NCBI GenBank assembly: GCA_001048675.1
Contig: CCKK01000020.1
Location: 744,001 to 808,000, forward strand
DNA from: Vibrio diabolicus
GTDB lineage: Bacteria; Pseudomonadota; Gammaproteobacteria; Enterobacterales; Vibrionaceae
Direction: 5' to 3'
Length of the DNA stretch: 64,000 bases
A model generated the notes under the pieces. It was not told where the DNA came from. It saw only the letters and a program-made list of their open reading frames with translations, and did no database searches. Of this stretch, positions 1 through 8,132 are shown one piece after another (the first letter of the stretch is position 1; each line of letters starts with the position of its first letter). The position numbers were made by a program, and so were the translations under genes.

Positions 1-258
1 TTTGTTGTATTTTGCCCTGACACCAATATTGAGCAAGCTGTGAAGAAGTCGGAAATGATTCGCAAAAATGTGGAGAGTCATTTGTGGGTACACGGTGAAT
101 CATTAACATGCAGTATTGGCGTCGCCCAAATGCAAAATGAACGTGTCTCAGAAACCATGGCGAGAGCAGATGAAGTGCTCTATCAAGCGAAGCGCAATGG
201 TCGTAACCGGGTCGAGGTTCATTATGGTTTGCTTGCCTGCGAAAAGAAGCAAGCCTAA
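1..258 (+). CDS. GGDEF-domain protein (diguanylate cyclase), C-terminal fragment
   Basis: Reading frame 1 is open from the window edge to a TAA at 256-258, so only the last 85 residues are present. They carry the end of a GGDEF domain: the SIGVAQ strand followed by the helix ADEVLYQAKRNGRNRV, which is the usual A-D-x-A-L-Y-x-A-K-x-x-G-R-N ending. The family makes cyclic di-GMP from GTP. The GGDEF signature itself and any sensor domain lie outside the window, so activity cannot be judged. The protein ends about ten residues after the domain, so there is no EAL domain C-terminal to it. No T-tailed terminator follows on this strand. Confidence 0.85.
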   Translation, partial: FVVFCPDTNIEQAVKKSEMIRKNVESHLWVHGESLTCSIGVAQMQNERVSETMARADEVLYQAKRNGRNRVEVHYGLLACEKKQA

Positions 259-277
259 CTATTCGTCACTCAAAGGA

Positions 278-306
278 ATAAAAAAAGGTGGCCAACTGGC
301 CACCAA
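278..306 (-). terminator. Intrinsic terminator of the dicarboxylate carrier gene
   Basis: A perfect 7-bp stem (287-293 with 298-304, loop AACT) is preceded on the plus strand by a run of A. Read on the minus strand this is a hairpin followed by seven T, placed about 95 nt after the stop of the carrier gene. It has no T tract for plus-strand transcription. Confidence 0.85.
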
Positions 307-400
307 GAGGGAAACTGCTGAACACCACTTAGGGGGAAGTTTGGGTCATCGATATGATTACCGTGAGCAGCAGTGTAGTGCTAATCGAACTTGCTATTTT

Positions 401-1771
401 TTACCAGAACAACCAAGCGAAAAGCGTTAGTGCAGCAATACAGGCAATGTTTAAGACGAAGCCAATTCGCATCATTTCTTTTTGCTTGATATGACCCGTA
501 CCGAACACAATCGCATTTGGAGGCGTCGCAACTGGTAACATAAATGCACAAGAAGCGGCGACGGCAATCAATGCAGAGAGAATGACCGGAGACATGCCTA
601 AGGCCTCTGCGATGGTTGCAAATACAGGGACCAGCAGTGCAGCACTAGCGGTGTTACTTGCAAACTCAGTCAAGAAGACAACAAAAGCAACCACAGCAAG
701 AATCGTTAGAAGGATACCGGCTTGCTCAAGGAAGCCTGACAAGCTATGAGCCAAAAATACGCTTGTTCCGGTTGCTTTTAGAACGTTGCTCAAACAGATA
801 CCACCACCAAATAGGATTAACACACCCCAGTCGGTTGTTTTCTCAATATCTTTCCACTCTACAGCGCGAGAAGCCCCAAGCAGAAGGATCGCACCTATTG
901 CGACAAGGGTATCGAACTTAGCGAAGCCACCTAGCATCGCGTTAATAGGCTTACTGAAAATCCACAACGTGACCGTCAGTAAGAAAATAGCCAGTGTAAT
1001 CATTTTGCCGTTTGTCCACTCGACAGGCTGATGGTCAAGGTCAAACTTGTGGCTAAGGTCAGGCTTAGTCATGGTGTACAACACGAGAATAGCGATTGGC
1101 ATTAGTACTAATGAGATAGGCACACCGAGCTTCATCCACTCAGTAAAACTTAGGCCAACTTCAGCTGCTGCAATGGCGTTTGGTGGGCTACCAACCAGCG
1201 TTGCAATACCACCAATCGAAGCACTGTAAGCGATGCCGAGCAGAACAAACAAAAAGGTATTGTGATTTTTCTTCGCGTCTAGCTTTGTCATCACACCCAG
1301 TACAAGGGGCAGCATCATAGCGGCAGTGGCGGTGTTTGAAATCCACATTGACAGGCCAGCACTCACACCAAATAGCATGAATACAGCGACAGACATTTTG
1401 CCTCGTGCGAGTAACAGCACTTTATCAGCAATAGCTTGGTCTAACTTCTGTTTATGCAAAGCTGCAGCAAGTGCAAAACCACCTAAGAATAGAAAGATGA
1501 TGGAGTTGGAGAAGTTGTTCAGTGCGGTCTGAGTGTTAAACACGCCTAAAAATACCGCAAGTAATGGTATGAGTAGCGCGGTTATGCTGACGTGAATCGC
1601 TTCGGTTAGCCAAAGAATAGCAACAAAAACTAAGATGCTCAGGCCGGTTACTACTTGTGGCTCAAAGGGTAGGGTATTAAACAAGATAATGAACAATACG
1701 ATATTCGCGTTCAAAATCATGCTGTTGCGAGTGAAGAACCAGTTCTTCAATGTCACAGCGAGTGCGGTCAT
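401..1771 (-). CDS. DASS/SLC13 family Na+-coupled dicarboxylate symporter (VcINDY-like)
   Basis: This 456-residue, highly hydrophobic protein has the inverted-repeat architecture of the divalent anion:sodium symporters. The two Na+/substrate signature motifs are present: SNTATAA at residues 145-151 and SNTASAA at 372-378, each followed by a proline/asparagine motif (SPPNAIA and TPPNAIVFG). Length and motifs match V. cholerae INDY, which imports succinate and other C4 dicarboxylates at the inner membrane. The start is supported by AAAGGAGC seven bases upstream of the ATG. It is monocistronic, with its own terminator at 278-306. Substrate is inferred from the family; citrate or sulfate transport is possible but less likely with these motifs. 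Confidence 0.93.
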   Translation of the reverse strand: MTALAVTLKNWFFTRNSMILNANIVLFIILFNTLPFEPQVVTGLSILVFVAILWLTEAIHVSITALLIPLLAVFLGVFNTQTALNNFSNSIIFLFLGGFALAAALHKQKLDQAIADKVLLLARGKMSVAVFMLFGVSAGLSMWISNTATAAMMLPLVLGVMTKLDAKKNHNTFLFVLLGIAYSASIGGIATLVGSPPNAIAAAEVGLSFTEWMKLGVPISLVLMPIAILVLYTMTKPDLSHKFDLDHQPVEWTNGKMITLAIFLLTVTLWIFSKPINAMLGGFAKFDTLVAIGAILLLGASRAVEWKDIEKTTDWGVLILFGGGICLSNVLKATGTSVFLAHSLSGFLEQAGILLTILAVVAFVVFLTEFASNTASAALLVPVFATIAEALGMSPVILSALIAVAASCAFMLPVATPPNAIVFGTGHIKQKEMMRIGFVLNIACIAALTLFAWLFW

Positions 1772-1990
1772 GGGTAGTGCTCCTTTTGCATTGCCTTTTG
1801 TCGGTTTTTTTATGGCAAAGTAACTGACTTGTAGTTATTTATTGATTAAATGTTACTTGGAATGCAAAAAAGAGTTTTGCCTGAATCATAGAGCAAATTA
1901 GAAAATGTGATGTTGAGAATTGGAAATGGGTAGAAAACTACCCATTTGTTTTATAGAAATGTTATTAGCCTTGTGAGCTGCGTTGTTCCT

Positions 1991-2725
1991 CTATTCGACG
2001 GGAACTTGCAGAGGCTCATTAGAGATTTTTTCAGGCTCTTTTACTGCAACGATAGGCTCTTGAGGACCAAGAAACTTGGGCTGCGTATTAATAATGTAGA
2101 GGTCTAAAAAGGCTTTCACACGGGCGAGCAACTCTCGAATACGCATTGATGTTTTTTGTTTGTTTGTCGTAGGTCCTGCTACCGCAAGACACTGCGCATC
2201 AATGTTGTAAGCATCGGCAATAAACAGCGCTCGCTCACAATGAAAGCGCTGAGTCACAATCAGAAAGCGCTCCGAAGCAAAAATCTTTTTCGCCCTCACA
2301 ATCGAATCTAGAGTACGAAAGCCAGCATAATCAAGGTGAATCACTTCCTCAGGCACGCCGGCTTTAAGTAAGTCGCGTTTCATCGTCCACGGTTCGTTGT
2401 AGGAGCGATGGGCGTTATCGCCACTCAATAAAAACTGTTTTACTTTACCTTGGTTGTAAAGCTCAATCGCCGCATTAATGCGATGAGTGTAGTAAGTGTT
2501 GAGGATCTTACCGATGTATTTACTGGTACCGAGAACCACAGCAACCTCATGTTGAGGTATTTGTTCGTATTCAGTGAAAATGCTTTCTTTGGCTTGTAAA
2601 ACCACCCACCGGTCGATGGCAATAACAGAAACAAGCAGACTAAGTACAGAGATCGACAAAATCAAAGCAAGTCGCTTCCAGGAAAATTTCAGCTTCCACT
2701 TTGATCTTATGCGAGAAAACAACAA
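1991..2725 (-). CDS. sanA: SanA-like DUF218 inner-membrane protein
   Basis: This 244-residue protein has one N-terminal membrane segment (about residues 19-38) and a periplasmic DUF218 domain. Segments that match E. coli SanA closely are VVLGTSKY, LLSGDN, YNEPWTMKRDL, DYAGFRTLDSIVRAK and QRFHCERALFIA. SanA affects envelope permeability and vancomycin exclusion at high temperature; its biochemical activity is not established. The start appears to be TTG: no ATG lies near, and AAGGAT sits about 11 bases upstream, a little far. The last ~25 residues (proline/valine/glutamate-rich) extend past the conserved domain. No strong T-tailed hairpin was seen between its stop and the next gene. Confidence 0.9.
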   Translation of the reverse strand: MLFSRIRSKWKLKFSWKRLALILSISVLSLLVSVIAIDRWVVLQAKESIFTEYEQIPQHEVAVVLGTSKYIGKILNTYYTHRINAAIELYNQGKVKQFLLSGDNAHRSYNEPWTMKRDLLKAGVPEEVIHLDYAGFRTLDSIVRAKKIFASERFLIVTQRFHCERALFIADAYNIDAQCLAVAGPTTNKQKTSMRIRELLARVKAFLDLYIINTQPKFLGPQEPIVAVKEPEKISNEPLQVPVE

Positions 2726-2821
2726 AACGTTTTATATCCTTAACTAAAAATGTAGTTCTCATCATATCTGATAGAAACAAAAAGAGAGAAGCCCATTTAT
2801 GCCAAAATCTGGTTAGGATGA

Positions 2822-2854
2822 TAAAAAAATAAAAGCCCCTACATGGTAGGGGCT
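2822..2854 (-). terminator. Intrinsic terminator of maeA
   Basis: Perfect 9-bp stem (2834-2842 with 2846-2854, loop ATG). On the minus strand it is followed by TTTTATTTTTTT. It lies 25 nt after the malic enzyme stop codon. Confidence 0.9.
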
Positions 2855-2879
2855 AATTATTAAACGAAATGTCTCAAGC

Positions 2880-4568
2880 TTAAAACGCAGTGCGTTTGTA
2901 GCGACGGTAAACCGGTTGCCAGAACGATTGTTCAATCGCCACGTTCAATGCTTCATCAGTAATTTCTAACGCCACACCTTGCTCGATTGCCTTCTTACCA
3001 ACAGCAAACGCGATCTTTTTCGATACCGAGTGGATCTCTTCCAACGGTGGAAGTAGCGCACCACGACCGTTGATTGCTAGAGGAGAGCATGTTGCGAGCG
3101 CACGGCTTGATTCCATTAGCATCTCGTCGGTGACACGTTTTGCGTTTACAGCAAGTACACCAAGGCCAATGCCAGGGAAGATGTAGCTGTTGTTACATTG
3201 GGCAATAGGGTAAGTGCGACCTTCATGAACCACAGGCTCAAATGGGCTACCTGTTGCAACCAGTGCTTCACCATTTGTCCAACGAATGATGTCGTTCGGT
3301 GTTGCTTCTACGCGGCTTGTTGGGTTCGACAGTGGGAAGACAATCGGACGCTTACAGTGTTTATGCATTTCTTCGATGACTTCTTGGCTAAATAGGCCAG
3401 GAGCACCAGAAACTCCAATTAGTACCGTTGGCTTGGCGTTACGCATAACATCGAGTAGTGAGAAGCCATTTCCTTCATTTTCCCACTCTTTCGTATTGGT
3501 ATGTTTCTGCACCAAGCGTTGTTGGAAATCAAGAAGGTTAGGCATACCTTCTTGTAATAGACCCCAACGGTCAACCATGTAAACTTGTGAGCGAGCTTGC
3601 TCGTCAGAAATCCCTTCCGATACCATTTGTGCGATGATCGCTTCTGCGATACCGCAACCAGCAGAGCCAGCGCCCAAGAAGGTGATACGCTGTTTAGACA
3701 GCTGAGTGCCTGCTGCTTTACAGGCTGCAAGTAGAGAGCCAACAGTAACGGCCGCCGTGCCTTGAATATCATCATTGAAGCAGCACACGCGATCTTTGTA
3801 ACGTTCAAGAAGAGGCATCGCATTTTTCTGAGCAAAGTCTTCGAACTGGATCAAGGCATCAGGCCAACGGCGCTGTACTGCTTGGATAAACTCTTCTACA
3901 AATGCATCGTATTCTGCACCCGTAATACGAGGGTGACGCCAACCCATGTACATCGGATCAGCTAAACGTTGTGGGTTATTGGTACCCACATCAAGCACGA
4001 TTGGTAGCGTATAAGCAGGGCTGATACCACCACACGCGGTATAAAGTGACAGTTTACCAATAGGAATACCCATGCCGCCGATACCTTGGTCACCCAAGCC
4101 AAGGATACGTTCGCCATCTGTCACAACAATCACTTTAACGTTGTGGTTTGCTGCATTATTCAGCAAGTCGTCAATACGGTCACGGTTCGGGTATGAAATG
4201 AATAGACCACGACCACGACGGTAAATGTTAGAGAAGTTTTCACATGCTGCGCCGACAGTTGGCGTATAGATGATAGGCATCATCTCAGAAATGTGGTTTT
4301 GCACTAGGCGGTAATACAGTGTTTCGTTGGTGTCTTGGATATTACGCAGATAAATGTGCTTATCCATATCGCTTTCGAAACTCTTGTATTGCTGGTAGGC
4401 ACGTTCCACCTGCTCTTGGATTGTTTCGGTAGACTCTGGAAGCAAGCCTTCTAAGTTGAATGAACTACGTTCTTCAGCAGAGAATGCACTGCCTTTGTTC
4501 AAAAGAGGGGTTGCTAAAAGAGCCGGACCCGCATATGGAATATATAGTGGGCGTTTATCGTTGTTCAT
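2880..4568 (-). CDS. maeA: NAD-dependent malic enzyme (decarboxylating)
   Basis: This 562-residue cytoplasmic enzyme oxidatively decarboxylates L-malate to pyruvate. Seen in order are the YTPTVG motif at about residues 101-106, a catalytic lysine/aspartate region, the malic-enzyme signature FNDDIQGTAAV at 264-274, and a Rossmann GAGSAG at 299-304. Length and sequence fit the E. coli MaeA/SfcA class (about 565 residues) and not the larger MaeB, which has a phosphotransacetylase tail. The frame opens 12 codons earlier, but the ATG at 4568, with AAGG about eight bases upstream, begins the conserved N-terminus (NNDKRPLYIPYAG). It is divergent from the helicase gene, and an FNR-type box lies in between. 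Confidence 0.96.
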   Translation of the reverse strand: MNNDKRPLYIPYAGPALLATPLLNKGSAFSAEERSSFNLEGLLPESTETIQEQVERAYQQYKSFESDMDKHIYLRNIQDTNETLYYRLVQNHISEMMPIIYTPTVGAACENFSNIYRRGRGLFISYPNRDRIDDLLNNAANHNVKVIVVTDGERILGLGDQGIGGMGIPIGKLSLYTACGGISPAYTLPIVLDVGTNNPQRLADPMYMGWRHPRITGAEYDAFVEEFIQAVQRRWPDALIQFEDFAQKNAMPLLERYKDRVCCFNDDIQGTAAVTVGSLLAACKAAGTQLSKQRITFLGAGSAGCGIAEAIIAQMVSEGISDEQARSQVYMVDRWGLLQEGMPNLLDFQQRLVQKHTNTKEWENEGNGFSLLDVMRNAKPTVLIGVSGAPGLFSQEVIEEMHKHCKRPIVFPLSNPTSRVEATPNDIIRWTNGEALVATGSPFEPVVHEGRTYPIAQCNNSYIFPGIGLGVLAVNAKRVTDEMLMESSRALATCSPLAINGRGALLPPLEEIHSVSKKIAFAVGKKAIEQGVALEITDEALNVAIEQSFWQPVYRRYKRTAF

Positions 4569-4640
4569 TGGGTGCCTTATGTAGGGTTGAAGGATGCGCA
4601 CCAAATTTTAACGGGTTCACCATTTAGTTGTAAACATGCG

Positions 4641-4654
4641 TTGATGCACATCAA
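4641..4654. promoter_or_regulatory. FNR-type box upstream of maeA
   Basis: TTGATGCACATCAA is an exact match to the FNR consensus TTGAT-N4-ATCAA. Its centre is about 79 bases upstream of the maeA start and about 110 bases upstream of the probable helicase transcription start, so maeA is the likelier target. The match is seen directly; binding is inferred. Confidence 0.6.
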
Positions 4655-4744
4655 TGTAATGTCGCAAAAAAACTCAGATACCGCCGAAAATATCGGCAAT
4701 ATTGGTTGTTTAGAGATACCTAAAGCAGGATTTTTTTACTTGGG

Positions 4745-4750
4745 TATAAT
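4745..4750 (+). promoter_or_regulatory. -10 element of the helicase gene
   Basis: A consensus TATAAT stands 32 bases upstream of the chosen helicase ATG. The in-frame ATG at 4749 would lie inside this hexamer and so could not be on the transcript, which supports the start at 4782. No good -35 element is visible at the usual spacing. Confidence 0.45.
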
Positions 4751-4781
4751 GTTCTGCATCATCAAATCAAATCCAATTTCT

Positions 4782-7136
4782 ATGTTTCAACTACCTATCG
4801 ACAGCCTGCAAGCTGAGTTTGACCAACATGTGAACCAAAACCATCTCGTGGTGGAAGCCGAAACCGGGTCAGGTAAATCTACCCGTTTGCCTATGTGGGC
4901 GGCAAAACACGGACGCGTGCTGGTTATTGAACCACGTCGAATTGCTTGTACCTCGTTGGCTGAATATCTTGCGGAGCAATCTGGTGAGCCAATAGGTCGC
5001 AAAGTTGGTTATGCGATCAAGCTTCATGCCTACTTTGATGAAAAAACCGAAGTTGTATTTGTGACTCCGGGAGTCGCACTGCGTTGGTTTGCGGAAAACA
5101 AGCTAGCAGGCTTCGATATCGTGATAGTGGACGAATTTCACGAGCGACGCTGGGATATTGATCTATTAACCGCAATTTTGAAGCAAGAAAATCAACATCG
5201 GTTGATCGTCACTTCCGCTACGCTGGAGAGCGAAAAGCTAGCGCGTTACCTGAATGCGAAGCGTCTGCGATCTGAAGGGCGTTGCTTTCCAGTCACGGTG
5301 ACACATCGTTCTTTAGACAGCCGTTATTTACCGAATAAGAAGGGATGTGAACAAGAGGTTGTCAGAGCGGTAAAAGAAGCATTGGAAGATGAAGATGGCG
5401 ATATTCTTGTTTTCCTGCCTGGACGCAAAGAGATCACCCAATGTGCTCAGATGTTACAAAGTTGCGGCGATGTCATGGTGGTCAAACTTCATGCCTCGGT
5501 TAGTGATGAAGAACGGCACTGCGCGTTAACTACGCAAAAACAACGAAAAGTCGTATTGGCAACCAATGTTGCGGAAACCTCCTTAACGATACCTAACATC
5601 CGAGTTGTCATTGATAGCGGCTTAGAGCGTCGAACCATTCAACGTAACGGTCGCACAGCGTTAACGCTGACCCACATTTCTAAGGCCAGCGCCGCGCAGC
5701 GAATGGGGCGGGCGGGCCGTGTTGCTGAAGGGGCTTGTATTCGTCTATATGGTGAACACGCGCCTTTAGAATTAGTGACGCCTCCAGAATTGCACAGAGA
5801 AGAGCTCGTCGAGCCCATGCTGGCAGCGGCTTGTTGTGGATATCGTCTTTCAACACTCGATTTTCTCGACTCAATTCCTCCAAAGTCGCTAGAGGCATCT
5901 CATTCGACGCTGTTATCTATGGAAGCGATTGATGAGGATGGCAATGTCACGCAGCATGGGAGAAAAGTATATCCACTACCCATTGATGCACTGTTTGCCG
6001 ATCTTGTTACCAGAATTCAAGCGAAGCCAGAGAAGGAAGCAATGATTGATTTGGCTGCCGCCTTATCTGTGCCTGCGCAGCTCTATCAGCGACAAAGTGG
6101 CGAAGTCGCTGAGCTTCTATCTCAAGAGGAGCCATACGGATGTGATGCCTCTTTGCTTATCCGTTTGGTTCGGGGGGAGCGACTTCCGGGCATTGTCATT
6201 GATGCCAGCGCACTCGAAGAGGCACAAGGTTTAGCGAAACAAATGCGAGAAGTATTTGAATTACCGGAACTTGACGTTGCCTCTCGATATAACCGTGAAG
6301 CGCTCTTTTTCTCCATCGCCTCATTACACCCTGAGCTTGTGTTTGTCCGACGAGCTCGTCGAAGAGATGCTCTAGGAAATGGAGTAGTCGAGATGCTGGT
6401 TGGGCGTAACAGCCGCTTTCCTGATAAAGAAGAAGCGGCCATTGTGCTAGATAGCCATAGCGTGCCAGGACGAGGTGTTAAGCAAACACTGAACCTCGCA
6501 TCGGTTATGATGCCTATCCCGCTGACGTTATTACGCGAACTTGAGCTAGGGGAGTGGCAACAAGGTGAGACGAATTATGAAGAGGAGACCCCAAGAGCAA
6601 CGATGCATTTGGTCTACGCCGGGCGAACAGTCTGTTCTGAACATCAAGCGTTACAAGGTGATGTTGCTGTTCAGTCTATTGTCGAAATGATAGAAGACGA
6701 GACACTGTTACCAGGTTTTGCTTCTCAAAGAAAACAACAAATCCAACACTGGAAACTCTACAACGCATTGGGCCTTAATGTCGAAGGAGAAGAGGTTAAC
6801 GACTTGGCCTCCTTGACATTTTCTAGCTGGTTAAAGGATCAGTTGGAAACATTAGGCGTTGAAAATGTCGATGATATGGCGTTGTTTGAACCGGAAGACT
6901 TAACATTTAACGGTGTTCCAGAATGGGAATACGACGATTTCACGGAGCAGTACCCTTTAGAACTTTCGCTGCCAGAACTCCAACTGGATGTTGAGTATTA
7001 TGCGTCTCGCAAACTGGTGCAGGTCGTTTATCGAGAGGGAAACCGTAAGGGGGATCCAAAGCGTTGGGAGCTGCCACGCTGGGCTGGTTGGAAGATACAG
7101 TATAAAAAGGCCAGTCGAGTGATTGATGTGAAGTAG
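4782..7136 (+). CDS. HrpB-like DEAH-box ATP-dependent helicase
   Basis: This 784-residue superfamily 2 helicase has Walker A ETGSGKST (residues 27-34), motif Ia PRRIA, motif II DEFH (117-120, in place of DEAH), motif III SAT (145-147) and motif VI QRMGRAGR. The helicase core and HA2-like region resemble HrpB. The C-terminal ~200 residues lack the clear HrpB tail that I would expect and are acidic, so I call it HrpB-like and give no symbol. The frame is open 70 codons further upstream into the maeA leader, but conserved sequence begins at MFQLPID and a -10 element at 4745 rules out earlier starts. The ribosome-binding site is weak. Substrate (RNA or other) is unknown. Confidence 0.85.
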   Translation: MFQLPIDSLQAEFDQHVNQNHLVVEAETGSGKSTRLPMWAAKHGRVLVIEPRRIACTSLAEYLAEQSGEPIGRKVGYAIKLHAYFDEKTEVVFVTPGVALRWFAENKLAGFDIVIVDEFHERRWDIDLLTAILKQENQHRLIVTSATLESEKLARYLNAKRLRSEGRCFPVTVTHRSLDSRYLPNKKGCEQEVVRAVKEALEDEDGDILVFLPGRKEITQCAQMLQSCGDVMVVKLHASVSDEERHCALTTQKQRKVVLATNVAETSLTIPNIRVVIDSGLERRTIQRNGRTALTLTHISKASAAQRMGRAGRVAEGACIRLYGEHAPLELVTPPELHREELVEPMLAAACCGYRLSTLDFLDSIPPKSLEASHSTLLSMEAIDEDGNVTQHGRKVYPLPIDALFADLVTRIQAKPEKEAMIDLAAALSVPAQLYQRQSGEVAELLSQEEPYGCDASLLIRLVRGERLPGIVIDASALEEAQGLAKQMREVFELPELDVASRYNREALFFSIASLHPELVFVRRARRRDALGNGVVEMLVGRNSRFPDKEEAAIVLDSHSVPGRGVKQTLNLASVMMPIPLTLLRELELGEWQQGETNYEEETPRATMHLVYAGRTVCSEHQALQGDVAVQSIVEMIEDETLLPGFASQRKQQIQHWKLYNALGLNVEGEEVNDLASLTFSSWLKDQLETLGVENVDDMALFEPEDLTFNGVPEWEYDDFTEQYPLELSLPELQLDVEYYASRKLVQVVYREGNRKGDPKRWELPRWAGWKIQYKKASRVIDVK

Positions 7137-7424
7137 GTAGGCGGATGACGTTGTGACAAGAATTGATATTTTCTTGGTGAATCTATAATGATTTCATATT
7201 GATAGCGTTACTTACGTGTTGTTTTTAGTTTCTTAATTGAAATATTAATCAATTGAATGCTTATATATGGCGAAGCTGTACATCAGTTGTTACAAAGCTG
7301 GTTTTAATATTTCCTTTTGCATGTAAATTAGTGCATAAAAGACGAATGTTTTATATCCCATTGCTATATCAAAACAGTTGAACGATATTTGGTATATCTC
7401 ATTTTCGAGTGTCGGGGGCATAGA

Positions 7425-7802
7425 ATGGATCAACAAGGAAAGACGTGCATTGAATTCGACTACACTAGCTTTTTAGGGGCGACAGGTAGTAAAAAATGGA
7501 CCTTCTTAGAGGCATTTGCCACCATCGCGCCTATTTTCGGTTTGATGTGGAAACAGAACATTGCGGAATTGAGCAAGCCTGAAGATCGGTTGTGGGATGC
7601 CGCATTAAAATCGATGTCTTCTCGTAAAAGTGATGAATCCAATTTGGTCCGCTTAACCCAGTTAGCTAAACATGAAGGGATCAATGAATTGCGAGTCGTT
7701 ATGCCATATTCGCTCGATGTTCAGCAAATCGAGTACATAGAATCTCGCAGTCAGTTGAAAGTGGACACGTCAGAACAAGATGTTCTTAACATCAAGTTTT
7801 AG
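7425..7802 (+). CDS. Small soluble protein of unknown function
   Basis: I do not recognise this 125-residue protein. It has no signal peptide; one modestly hydrophobic stretch (about residues 26-42, with APIFGLMW) is the only candidate membrane-contact region. The middle is rich in charged residues and the C-terminus ends in a short strand (VLNIKF). The frame opens 12 codons earlier, but the ATG at 7425 follows a G-rich ribosome site (GGGGG, 6-10 bases upstream). It is monocistronic, between a 288-nt AT-rich leader and a strong terminator, so it is probably a real, independently transcribed gene. Confidence 0.7.
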   Translation: MDQQGKTCIEFDYTSFLGATGSKKWTFLEAFATIAPIFGLMWKQNIAELSKPEDRLWDAALKSMSSRKSDESNLVRLTQLAKHEGINELRVVMPYSLDVQQIEYIESRSQLKVDTSEQDVLNIKF

Positions 7803-7850
7803 GCTGAGTATTTCCACTTCATCGATGTACTACTTAACAATAGTGCAATG

Positions 7851-7885
7851 AAAAGCGACCTCAAAGTAGGTCGCTTTTTTATTTT
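7851..7885 (+). terminator. Intrinsic terminator after the 125-residue unknown gene
   Basis: 10-bp stem AAAGCGACCT/AGGTCGCTTT (7852-7861 with 7868-7877) followed by TTTTTTATTTT. Confidence 0.9.
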
Positions 7886-8014
7886 GAGGTTTTTGTCACA
7901 GGTCTTAGGAAATGTGATGAATATAGAGTATTTGCACTTAAATTAACAAAAATGTAACGTTTGGAAATGCAATTGTCATAACTAGCTTCTAACTTTGTGT
8001 TTTTAGGACAAATT

Positions 8015-8032
8015 ACCGACCAAATGGTTGGT
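8015..8032. promoter_or_regulatory. Inverted repeat upstream of phoD, possible operator
   Basis: ACCGACCA-AA-TGGTTGGT is an 8-bp inverted repeat with one mismatch, 100 bases upstream of the phoD start. It does not resemble a Pho box. It could be an operator or a short leader hairpin; the bound factor is unknown. Confidence 0.35.
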
Positions 8033-8132
8033 ACTTTGAGTTCAAATTAACGTCCCTTATTGACATACAAGGATGATCGAGTCACCACGTCATTTGGGCA
8101 TAAAAACAAACACAATAAGAAAGGAAGTCAAT

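Noticed and set aside
116..430. 104-codon plus-strand open frame at the left end
   Set aside because: It overlaps the GGDEF frame and runs through a terminator hairpin into the antisense of the carrier gene; it is a shadow frame.
7880..7990. Pho box upstream of phoD
   Set aside because: Isolated TGTCA-like half-sites (near 7894 and 7974) lack the paired 11-base repeat.
8073..8132. Longer N-terminus for PhoD
   Set aside because: It would place 20 residues before the twin-arginine signal and has no ribosome site; the inner ATG has both.
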